The notes under the pieces are model-generated. The model made no database searches, was not told the DNA's origin, and was given only the letters and a program-made list of their open reading frames with translations. The translations under genes were made by a program, and so were the position numbers. This document shows, piece after piece, positions 43,671 to 56,200 of a DNA stretch of 64,000 nt (position 1 is the stretch's first letter; every line of letters starts with the position of its first letter). Origin of the DNA: Nectonema munidae (taxonomy: Eukaryota; Nematomorpha; Nectonematoida; Nectonematidae); assembly GCA_030549495.1 (NCBI GenBank), contig JAUIRK010001029.1, positions 682,001 to 746,000 on the forward strand, in the 5' to 3' direction.

Positions 43671-45700
43671 GTACAAGTAACAGTTTGTGGATTGTTAGTA
43701 GGATTTTCTGTAAATATATATGGAATCACAGTTCTTTTTTGCAGACTATGTCTCTCCATCCTGTTGTATAAGCAATTGAATAATATAATTTTATTACCTT
43801 TTTTGTTACAAGTGTTTCTTTGAGAAGCATCAATCATTTATTTTAAAGACTATGAAGATTTAAAAATCCATATTTAAATTCAGTAAGAAATTTATACTTC
43901 GTATTTAAAAACTTTTATACTTCATATTGAGAAAATATGTCACTACCAATAATGGCTTCGTAATAAAATAGGTAGCTGTTAAAATTCTGCATACTTAATT
44001 CTTACCTTATAAATCTCATTTTAAAAATATATAAAATGAAACTCTTTATCCTGATTTTGAGAACTTTTCACTAGAAGTTATATCTTCCTAATTTAAGCCT
44101 GTGAGACTATAAGATAAGAGAACACAGAATTGTGTAGTGTTCACGTTACCGATCTTTCTTTTCCCTTTTTTAGTATCTAAACCAGAGAGTTAGCATCAGA
44201 AAGAACTTTATATGAACACATTTTGGATAAATTTACTTAGATTGAATCTTATTTCCTTAACAAAAATGAGAAAAGTGAAAAATGGAATTTAATATAAACT
44301 TTTTTGTTTTGTGAAAAAAATTAAATTGACAAGATTTATTATAATGTTGTTATATATGGATTATAATTTAATAAAAGATCACAGTCCGTGAAGAATGCAC
44401 AAACACACAAATATATGTATACTGATAAGCAGAAAAATGCAACCTATAAATTTAAATTTAATAAGAGAACTATCTTCAACGTATAAAAAGTCATTAGATA
44501 GTAAAATATAAATTTGAAATAAAACATTTCGACTTTCTTACAACACTACAATCTTGCTCTTTCTGTGCTTGCTTTCATCAGAGAAAAGACTAAAGTATCT
44601 TTGTTTCTCGCACTTGAGCAATCACAGAAGTTGCTATGTTTAATGCCTAAATAAAAATAGAGAGATTGTTGAAGTGAATGCGAATATAATTATAGTATGT
44701 GTGAGTTCTTTATTAAAAATAGTGTTTATGCGAATTATTTTTATCGTAAAAAAACAAATCATCTACTCGTCCAAAATCGCATAAACGCATGCTGATTCAA
44801 TATTCAAAGATGAGCCCAATACTGCAATCTCGAGATGGCTTTCAACGCATTTCTCCCCAACATCAGTTTTTAAACTTACAATATTCAAAAAGTAGTAATG
44901 AATAAAAAGACTAATTTCTTAAATTGTATTTTTTGTTTTTTGAAATTTCGAATTATAAAAAAATTAAAAAAAAAATTATTACAAGAACAATTAGAATATT
45001 TTCATACATAAATTAATATTTATTTCAGAATTTTAGAATGTGGGATTCAAAGCAATTTTAATCTAAAAAATACTTTTAACAATGTAAGTTTGAACTTACA
45101 ATGGGATAAAATAGGTACGGTAAAGATTTTAAAAAATTTCAGATTTTTGAATTTGATTCTAAAAACCAAAAGTGGTATTGGCCTGTTATTCGCTGCGTAA
45201 TTGATTTAGTAGTCAATAACGCCTTACAAATTTACAAATATTAAAGAGAAATGTTTGAAGAACATGCTCTAGATTTTTATTGTCTTTTAGAAGAAATATT
45301 GTAAATTATTATTGGAATCAGTATTCAAAACCAACATTTTTATTCTCCCATCAAGAAAAAAAGAACTTTTTGCGCAATGAAATGTGGAGCAACAACATTT
45401 TATTTTTGCTCAAATGTAAGTGTTTTACTAATTATCATAATGCCGCATAGTTTTTATTCAAATAAATGATTTTAAAAATTTAGTTATATTTATTACTAAA
45501 CACACACATAAACACAGAAGCTCTATATCTGAATACGCCACTATATAACCAGAATATATAACTATAAATAAGAAGGATGATGTTGAAGGTTAGCCATCTT
45601 TAGCTTGAAATAGTAATAATAATAATAGTAAAAACGTCAAAACTTTATTCAAAGGGATATTTCGACTCTCCTAAGCCTTCAACCAATAACCAGTTTAAAG
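43671..45700. other. Intergenic downstream of DRP1, no gene recognised
   Basis: AT-rich sequence. The missing last exon of DRP1 (about 18 codons ending in an ...THxW-like phrase) might lie here or further left, but I could not identify it. Confidence 0.35.
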
Positions 45701-45819
45701 CGTTCAACCACCACTGTGAAGAAAAGAAGGGGGAACGCAGGATGAAGATCAATTGAAGAGAAGTCGAATAAGAAAGATAGCTTCATTCTGTCTTCTTTTC
45801 TTCAAGTGGTGGTTGAACG
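45701..45819. repeat. Inverted repeat, 28-29-bp arms, 62-bp loop
   Basis: Left arm CGTTCAACCACCACT plus GTGAAGAAAAGAAG (45701-45729) pairs with 45792-45819 with a single indel. It may be a small MITE or fold-back element. No target duplication was seen. Confidence 0.7.
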
Positions 45820-46147
45820 ACACGTATGCAAATATTCCCATTGTCAGCTTATTAAACTGACATAAACATTTTGATCAGTGAAGGAAAAGTATTTTATCAT
45901 TTCAAAAAATGATCTTAAGTCTACGCTATTTAATGCTTATTTTTTCGAAAGACTTAATTTTATATATTATTGTTTTCTTGCGTTAGTACTTAATATGGGT
46001 TATCCTTTCAGGCAGGATGGGACCCAAAAATGGTTGGCTTAATTTATATAAAAACTCATTGAGAAAGAAAGCAGACAATGGAAAACCAATGCCTGGTGAT
46101 TTCTCCAAGCTAATAAGTAAGTATGCATGAAAGGCAAGGAAGGTTAC

Positions 46148-47213
46148 ATTGAGCATGTCTATGGCTTCAGTCCTCTTAGACACGATGTTCTCTGATTCTT
46201 GTAGGAGGATTGAGAACTGATCTTTGTTGTAAAGGTTGCGCACCAATTCACTCTACGAAGTAAACGCTGAGGATTAGGGGTAGGAAAAGGTAGAAAGTAC
46301 CTGCAAATTGTCCTTCACGTAATTCACCAGAAAGTGCATTATTGCTTTAGGCACGGTATCTTGAATGTTCTTGCGTACGATGGAAAAATAGGATCTGATT
46401 AATTTTTCTAGAAAAAAAAGTATTCTTTTATCATGGGCTTATGGATATGCCATACATTAGGAACTTTTCTGATTGAAATGCATTGGACTCGTCCTCTCTT
46501 TTATATTCGATACTATATTCATATATGAAACCCCTTTTCAGATTAGAATAATTTTGAATACCAAGGAATTTGTGTCGAAATTAAGGTACTTTTAAATGTT
46601 TAAATAGTAATATTATTAAAGGAAAAGAAATACAAAATAAATAGTAGGTTTTCTTATACAAATAAGAAACACAAGAAATGGAAGTATCCTTGAAATAAAG
46701 AAAGGAAGTGGATTTAATTGAAGTGCGCCGCTATCTTTGACTACTATTTACGAGTGAATAAATTTTAGATACCTATAACCTGACAATCGTAGCGTTCTTT
46801 TGGGGTTAACATATTCATTGCAACCTAAAAGCATGAATAACAGCGAGTAGAGTGGAGAAAAGAGGAAATGAAAACAGACCTCGTATGCCGGCTTTTTCTT
46901 TTCACCTACCAACGCGTGTTTTTCATCTTCTCTTTCCAACTCCAAATCTGCACTACCTCTCACCCATTTAGAAAATTCTAACATGGAATCAAAATACTTC
47001 CTAGGTTTGATATCATCTTCAATCCCCGGATCAATGTTCTAAAATATCATTTGCAGTGATATTAAAATGATTTAGAAATAACATTTGTCTTTTAAATTAC
47101 TATGATTGAAATATTTTTTATAATAACTTCTTGGTCTGCGTCCTTCCCCCTATGATTCCCCTTTAAAAACTCTTTTTTCCTTATTTTTTTTTCTTATATT
47201 TTAAAAAAAAAAA

Positions 47214-47247
<34 letters not shown>

Positions 47248-50200
47248 AAAAAAAAAAAAAAAAAAAGAAAAGGGGGGGGGGGAGGAAGAAAAGGGGGAGG
47301 GGGGGGGGGGGGGGGGGGAATTATACTCTTCATCCATAATATTAAAATAATTTATTTTTATAAACCTTTTGCTAAAATACCACTTAATGTATGTAAACAG
47401 TATTTTTGCCAAAAAAAAATTTGTTGACGTGCAGTGTTTTTTAACTTAAAGAGCTTTATGATAGTGATGGGTCGATTTCAAAAGTTTTAGATTACAATAC
47501 TGATAGTTGCCAACTATAACAATTCTGATAGCGAAAGTGTTGAGTAAAAATTTTTCAAAAACAGGAATTACACGCATGCTATCTATTATAAATTTTAGGT
47601 TTTGAAAAAGGAAACAAAAATAAATGATGTAAAAAATACTTACAAAAGTATTATTTTTAGAATAGATACTTGCAAACAGGTTTCATTTTGTTCAACCTCT
47701 ATAAAAATTAAGGGAAGATAAAATACACTTGAAAAATTCTCCCTAAATTAGAGAGAGATAAAGGTAAAGAAACAAAAATCAATAAGCGGGATAAGAAAGT
47801 AAAAGAAAATTATATAGAAGAAAGAAATACAATGCTCGTTGTTAAATTACTTTCTAATTTCGGATTAAAAGATTATTTAATCAAAGATATGTCGTCGGTT
47901 GAAAAAAAATTATGAGTGAAATCCTAGGAAATAATCTTTTATCATTGCCTCATCAAGAGCATAAAAATTAAAAAAAAAATTAAAAATATAATGCAGACTT
48001 GGAAGCTTGAATTTCCATGTTTATTTTTATTTCCATTATACTTTTTCAATACATTTACTAAATGAAATACCTTCATTTTAAAATAAAAATCTTTATTAAT
48101 CTTTACACCGATAACAAACATTCTCAGTGCATATAACAAATTATTCATATTAGTAAAGATAAAAGAAACAGGTATAGAGATCAATTTTATAATTTGATAT
48201 TGCTCAGAATGCAACAGTATTGTGAAATCAAAGTTTTGATGACAAAAGATAATATCTTGCCATAGGCTATTCTATAATGAGGCATAACAACTTGAAGGGG
48301 AAATAAGTTTCAGGTTTTCACCTTTTTCATACTATCGCCATTTATATAAACTAATCTTGAGGTTGGAATGATGGAAAAACAGCACCAGAACTGAAAAAAG
48401 AAGAAGCGTCACAAAGGAGAATCATAGGGTGGATTCTTGTGTGGAAAATTGGTTGTAAAAACGCGGTTTTTAGCTGGATTTGAAAATCTTCATTTAACTC
48501 TTTCATTACCAGAAAAATCAGACGATATTTATTAAAAAACAGAAGATTCATATAAAACAACTATTTGAAAAAGCAGACAAAGGTAAAATTGTTTATGTAT
48601 CAAATATGATACACTGGTCACGAAAGGGTTACGGAAAATTACAACCAATTATTATCAAAAATTTAATTAATTTTTATGTCAATATAATTAATGTTGTTGT
48701 TGTTGTTAGCCCCTAGATTATACTATCTTTATATGAGTATAATCTATCAGTTCAAAACAAGGCTTTGTTTAAACTGAGAGAGTATTTCCATAAAAGCAAA
48801 TACTCTCAGGGAAAAGTGTAGAATTAAATAATTAAAGTAGATTAAGAAGTAGAAAATGATTAAGTAGATTAAAGATCGTGCTCCTACAGGATCATTTCTG
48901 TAGTAGTTGGTCTGTCATCTCTCAATATAATTAATTATTTTTATTTACGTTCATATACAAAATATTTAAGAAAAATTTGTTAGTAAAGTTATAAAATTAA
49001 TTTTAGATTGTAGAATTTGGAATCGTCTTTTTTATAAGATTGATCGTGTTATTATGCTTATAAACTGTATACATAAAGTCTTAAGTATATCGCTTCAACT
49101 AAAATGCTTTTTAAAGAATGAGTTATTTTCTAAAAGTGGCTTGAAGAAACTCTACTTCCTTTGTATATTGTTTTAAAGTTTGCATACTCTAACGATGTTA
49201 ATTTCATTTTGAACTGGCATATTGATGAAAATTTCCTTAAAAAAGGCGGGGAAGAAATTTTTGAGAATATGTAAAGAGGAAATAACCAACAAAAAGATGA
49301 ACAATTAGGATGCTGTTAAGCAATCGAAAAAACCCCGCTTGTGAGAAATGTATAGAAGAAATATTGCATGAATATCATGGACAAATTACAAAAACTAATT
49401 CTTCATGGTAGATCATTTGGATGTGGTGGATTTGAACACGAATTAAAATTTATGAAGCTACATCTAGGAGACGGAAAAATTTGATTTGTTATATCGTGAT
49501 CAATAACACCATCAAGTGTTGAAATCGGAAGAGATTTTTCTGTTGCCAAAATTTTATTTTAACTCTTCATTCAAATATGTCTGCAGAAACATTGAACGCT
49601 TTATGCTTTCTATGAATTTAAGGTGTTTTTTAGAATTAAAGAAATATCAACAGGGTGAAAAATGAGAACAAAAATAGCCCCTAAAAATAAAAATTAAACC
49701 TTTATTCATTTGTGTTAAATTTATAAATGTTTAAGATACACGCAATAACGCACAAAATGCTTGTATGTCTATATTGTATATGTATGACATGCGTGTGATT
49801 CACGCCTACATAAACATATGTAGACTTTTGCATCAAAGTAGTAACAAACCTGTTTTACAATTTTGGCTCATTTTTCTATACAGGTGGATACATATAAAAC
49901 AGAATTTTAATATTTATAATAGAGTCTAAAAGACAAAAACTATATTATTTCATCAATATTTTTTTTCAAAAACAAATTTTTCTGCATATTGAAATAAACG
50001 ACCGTAGAAGACATTTTTATAAAGGTATACACATGGCATAAAATGAAGGCATTTCTAACTTGATGTTAAATTTGACATAGAGAAGATAGATCATAATTAC
50101 CTGTAACATATTTGAAGTATGCTGTACTGAAGAAGGGTCAACTCCATAGCCAGAAGCTGCTATATCAACTTTCTCCCAAGAATTTTCTTTTTGATTGGCT

Positions 50201-53200
50201 GTAAATACATAAGGTATTGAATATTGAAATGATCAGATAGATATATTTTACTTATGTTATAAATTAGGATGTTTAGCATTAAAAATATGAATAACAATCT
50301 ATGAATACTCATTAGGTCTAAAGCTACATAATAAATATTGGAGTTAAGCTAATATCTTATCCTATCTAAACAATAACTTGCAGCAATATGTTGTACCAGC
50401 ATAGTCAGCATATTACTACTGTGGTGAGCCATTCATTGGCTTATCTTTTCTTCATTCACTGTTTGCTATTTTAGATTCACTTTTTTGTATTTTAACTTTA
50501 CTAGAAAAATGAATGAAGATTAAGAAAACTTTATAGTATTTCATTACCTTCTATTCAGAGCATTCTTATTGGATATACTTAATTTATGTAAATATTTTGT
50601 GGTGAAAACAAAATAATTGATAATCTATAAAAACAATTAAAATGAGGATAAAGAAATATAACTCGTATTGGTAAGTGTATGTTTAGCATAAATTGAGGTA
50701 AATAGCAATCGTACATTTGATGTCCTCTCCTATCTTCTTAGAATCTGTGTAGGAAGTGATTAGCAAGCTGTCAAAATCTGGATGGCGTGTATTGATGTAG
50801 GATAATTCGATGGATACTAAATTTTTAACCTTAAAACGGGAAGTATAAAAAATTCAATTACAAACAAAAGTATAAACTATAAAAGCGCTATCGATCCTCT
50901 ATAACATGACAATTATTGCACTCTTTAAAAGGGTCTTCTAAAAATGTTTTGTCAAAGAATAACAAAGTAAAGGGTTGGTGTATATATAAGAAATAGAGGA
51001 TATTTTGGTTATCCAAAAATCTATTTTAATATACCTGGTATTAGTTTTCCCCTGAATAAATGTTAAGCGCAAACATCAGCACATTAAAAGATCGACATGC
51101 CCTTAAGGAGACATTCAAGTTAGTGATATACCATAGCGTCAGTGAGTGGTACTCTCGTTTTACACATGTTCTCAACAACTTCGTATATGCGATTAGACAG
51201 ATTCGGGAAGCGTTGTTGATACTTAAGAAAAATAAAGAGTATTAAATATAGTTTAGTATATTTGTGAAAAAATCGTGAATCAACAAGAAGAGAGAAGTAA
51301 AAATGCTCTTCCCACGGAACAAACTTTCGAGTAAAGAAAAGAGCGTAAAAAGCGAGATAGGTAAAAGAAATACTTGAAATTCAGTATGTTGAATAATTCT
51401 CTGCATTTCTTCGTGAACCAAATCAACGCAGCATAGAGAAGGCTTTTCAAGACGATTGATTTGACGCTTCACCAACAACTCAAAAGACACTTGTGGCACA
51501 AAAATGGCTGGACGCGGCCCCTATTAGAAAGAAATTGAACAGTGAACTTTAAGTAAATGACTTAATTTTTTAGTTAAAATTATTTCCAAAAGCTATCGTT
51601 GAAATGTGACTAACAACGTTGAAACCAATGGTAGAAGGATCTTTCTTTGAAGAATACGGTATTCAGGGCTTCCAAACCGTGGGGATCTTATCGTCCACTT
51701 CTGGGTGAAAATGAAATTCAGGTGGAGAATTTTTTATCAAGTAGTTTGGCATTGATTAAACAAATATTCAAGTATTTTTTGAAAAACTTAATTTTTACAT
51801 AAAAATTTAAATAGTGTCAGTATTTTAATGATAGTCAAATTTATTTAATCATAAATCCCAGGGGAAAAATAACTTATTGTTCATAATTAAAATTTTATTT
51901 TAACCGAAAATAGAAGCATGGGTTTTTTCTTGTAAAATCGAATTAGTGGAAGAATTTTTTTTAGGAATAGTTCATTGAACTTAAATGAAATGAAGAATTC
52001 AAATTTAAGTTTGAAAAAAGCGTTAAAGATTTTCGACGTTTTTTACTCAAAAATGGCGATTTTTAAATTTTTTAGAATTTCATTGGGCAATTTAAATAAA
52101 ATAGTAGAGAAATTTTTTCATAATTCAATTTTTCCCCTAGGGTGCATACGAGCAATCCGTATTTATAAAAACTTGTGGAGTATCGGTATCAAATATTATC
52201 TTAATATTAATATTTTAAAAGCAATCTACGATTTCTTATTTCAATTATTAAAAAAATTCAAAACAATTTCTATTGTTTGTCAATTGTCTAAATCATTCAA
52301 AATATATAAACGAGTGTTTTAAATTGAAAAGATTTATTTTAATTATATTAAACAAAAAAAATATTTAAGATGAATGTAAAACTTCATGAGAGAAGCGAAT
52401 TATTATTAGACTAAATTTGGATAGATAGTTTTCTGAAAAAATAAGGTTCTACATTAAACCTTGAAATAAAAAGCTGGAAGCTTTAGGAAAAAGTATTTAA
52501 AATGTGCAAATCAAGTAGAATATACATTGGGAATTATGATTTCAAAAATTTCAAAAGAAAACTTACAGTAGCATTACGCATAGCAGTTAAAATGTCAATC
52601 ATAGTTAAAGCACCAAGAGGATCAATGTTGTCAAGCGCACTGCCAAATACATCGTGAAAAATGTAGCAAATCCTAGCACCGCCACATCTACACAAAATAG
52701 AATTGGGGGTAGAGCGACGATGGCAAATACGCTACCACTCACTTACAACTCATTTATTTCAATATTTTTAGCTGTACCTTCAATTGTGGCGCAATACACA
52801 GAAGCGAACTTGGTTATGATTTGAAGCAGGGTTTGACTCTAAAAAGGAGTGGGATTAAGCACAAGCAAGTGAAGACAGACGCGAAGGCTTACCTCATCCT
52901 CAACCGGCTCTCCAAGAGACGTAAATAAAAGTTGATATTTCGATTTTAGAAGATTTACCCTATGCTTGAGATCTGGAAGACACTGTTTGATGTGATGCAT
53001 TAAAAGCTATAGCAAAAGATTAAAGAGTTTAGTATATTTAAAATAGTGTAAGCATTTATATGGAAAAATTGTTAGAACTAGTGCTTAGCTCCCTAAGTCA
53101 ACGAAGAGAAAGGACTGATATGGGTAACGGAATACCCGCTCAGTTGAGCCTGTGTTTCGCGTAGTAGTGAAAAAGACCATCAATAAATTTTAATGTGTAA

Positions 53201-56200
53201 TTGAAGGTTTGTTTCTTCAAATATTTTACGTTAAAATAACTTTACACTTGAACGGGGATTTTTGTTTCCTTTATTATGAGTCCCTAAAGTGCTGTAATAA
53301 AATGGTAGGCTATCAGTTTAGTACAAAACCATTGTTTAATTGTATGAATCTCGTGACGACCGAAAGGATCAGATCGCAATGGCTTCTAAAGAACGTTACA
53401 AAAAAGCATAATCGTCAAAAATTCATCTGTAGAACAAAGAGTTTGAGATTTTTGGAAATTTTTTACAGCCTACTTTTTTTTATAAAATTATAAACTGAAA
53501 AGTTTATAAAAAAATAAGGTTTCATCTGGAAAGGATTTATTAACTTTAAACGATATTAAATTTTGCTTAGACAAATTTGAAAAGATCACATTTTTCTGTG
53601 TTTATAATAACTTATTTAAATAATAAATAAGTATGATTCTTTCAAAACATGAATTTATTTTTAAAATATATATATAGTTTTTATGATTTTTGATACCTCT
53701 TTTGCAATAGAAAATAAAGCTTAGCTTTTTTAGTACTAAATAAATGCGTATTTTTCCAATTCAAAATGTGGAAAAAACATCCGTATATCTAATAATAGGA
53801 ATAAAAAGGAAGATATATACTTTATTTAAGGTTTTTGACAAGTAGGAAGTTCCATGACGATTGTGTAAAGTTTGATACTTCTTCACAAAGAAATCCTTCT
53901 CATCCTTTACAGAATCTGCTATACTCTTAAAAAATGCAATATGAAAGTGAAATGTAATTTAAAAATTGTCAAAATCCAGCGCATTACGAATCATAAATTG
54001 CACACAACTCTAAAATGATATGGATACAAGATATCATCGTGTAGTTATTAGATATTCAATCAATTAAATTTTATATAAACCATTTTAAGTTCTAAATTGT
54101 TTTTTAAATTTGTTCTCAGTTATATCACAAGTAGATGATTTTTTGATACAGTACTCGATTTCAACGCTAAATTTAGTTTCATACTATCTTGCCAACACAT
54201 CATTACGTATTTTTTTTATAATTATTTTTTTAAATAAAATGCTTTTTTTATTTGAGCCTATACTAGAGATTGTGCAAATTTTTTCATTTACAGAAAACGT
54301 TCAACTGCGTTAAATTTTATATATTTTATTAAAAAATAATTACAAAAAAAGAAGTAAAGATGTGTTGGCAAAATAGAATGAAACGAATTTAACGTTGAAA
54401 TTGAGTGATGTAAAAAGTGAAAAAAATGTCTTAGTTGTGATAGATGAGAACAACTTTAAAAAAGGATTTAGAAGTCAAGAAAGACAATTTAGAATTTAAC
54501 CGGTTATCGACCACAGTCGACTTTACAAAACTATGAATCGTCTGCTTTTATCAATGCTTTTTAATACAAATCTTCTGCTTTACATTAGATATTGTCTGCT
54601 TATTCTGGTCGATAACGGGTTAAAATGGACAGTTTCTACCTTAATGGTTTATCTTTCATTAAATTGTTATTCAATCAAAATTCAAATATACACTTCTAAA
54701 CACAAGATGGGTCAAGATAAATTATTTATGATTTGGCATATAAATTCAGATTTAACAGATCAAATCTTTTTATCTGAACATACAACTAATAAATATATTG
54801 AACAATAGGTTAATATCTAATATAAGCATCATTTGTTGCACTCCGTTTTTAAAAAACAAGAAAAGTCAATGAAAAAGGAGTACTGACTAAAAAATAAGCG
54901 ATTTTAAAGTAGCATTAGTTGGCATCCAAAGTTAGAATTTAGGCATAGATTTTTGAAAAAAGTAAACATAAAGTGATTGCTTCAAAAAATCTAAAACACG
55001 AAATATAATGCAGTGATACAGACAGGGTCGACGAATTTAAGGGATAAGGAGTTGGAGTGGGTATTTAACAAAATTTAGCAGTCGGAATCGGAGTCTGCTT
55101 TTTTAGGTATTAACATTTTTTTGTTATTTTAAATTAAAAATAGTTTAATTTTTGTAAGCATATGGAGAGAAGCTTCTTTAGTCAAAGTCTGAAGCGTAGA
55201 GTTGGTGTTAAATTTATTAAGTTCTTAAGTATTTAGACTCGGAGTCTGCTTTTTTTAGGTTTTTTATTTCCCCTCAGACTGCTTAACCCCAAATACGGGG
55301 CATGCATTCATGAGTTATGAAGAAAATCTTAAAAAGGCATACTTGGCGTATATATAATTTCTTGGTAAATAGTACAATAGATCCATGTGACTTGTGTATT
55401 GTAAAAAAAAAAAGAACCTTATTGCTGTTAATGTCATGTTGTGAACGATTAACAACTCCAATAATACCCAATTTTACAGGTATCACTTTTCCTGATAAGA
55501 TATCAAACGCATCAGTGCCGGCGTCCATTAAATCCAATTTTGTAATAACGCACAAAGTCCTATGTCCTGAAAATTTAAAAATATGGATGTGAAGATTATT
55601 TTTAAAATACGAATACAATGATAAGAGCGAAGCTAAATGGGATCCTTAACCCATTAAGTCCCAATGCTCCCATTTGGGAACATAAATAATTTCATCTTCG
55701 TCTGCTTTTTTCAATGACTTTGAATATAAATCGTCTGCGTTTTTTAGATATCGTCTGATTTCTATGGTACTTAATGGGTTAAAGTGTTTATTCGCACTTT
55801 TAGGCATTGGATCTCGAATATTAATTGCATTCTTTTCTTTTTGAATAAATTTTGATATAGCTTAAAGCAGACAACATTGATGGATCACCGGTGACCCAGT
55901 GTGCCTGAAGGTTCAACCCATTTAAGACCAAGCAAAGCAGACGACTTTAGCAATTCCTATTAAATTCCTCGTAAAGTAGGAATTCGCATGCGTTCCCTTT
56001 GGGAACACTGGTCGTAAATGGGTTAAAGAAGTCAATAACTTACCATTTTGAATTTCATAATCTTTTATAACAATTGTAACATTAATAAGTACTATTTGAG
56101 AAAGTTAGGTCGATATGGAAAAAAAATACAAAAATTAGTAAATTAACACAGAATTTTTCGATCTATTAAATAGTTGTTGCATTTGATTACGCCGTTGTTG

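Larger units (their letters stand above)
47039..50100 (-). other. DRP1 intron 14, transposon-bearing
   Basis: This 3-kb intron contains a long G/A homopolymer tract (47203-47320), a TTAA-type MITE (48498-48628), a short GTT repeat (about 48692-48708) and a hAT C-terminal remnant (about 49480-49650). No host frame was seen. Confidence 0.6.

Noticed and set aside
47194-47412. Proline- and phenylalanine-rich 72-codon frame
   Set aside because: Produced by translating the G/A homopolymer tract; not a protein.
51975-52322. 115-codon plus-strand frame inside DRP1 intron 10
   Set aside because: Composition is dominated by K, F, I and N as expected of AT-rich chance frames. There is no recognisable domain and it lies antisense within an intron.
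53209-53493. 94-codon plus-strand frame in DRP1 intron 7
   Set aside because: No domain, AT-rich, antisense within an intron.
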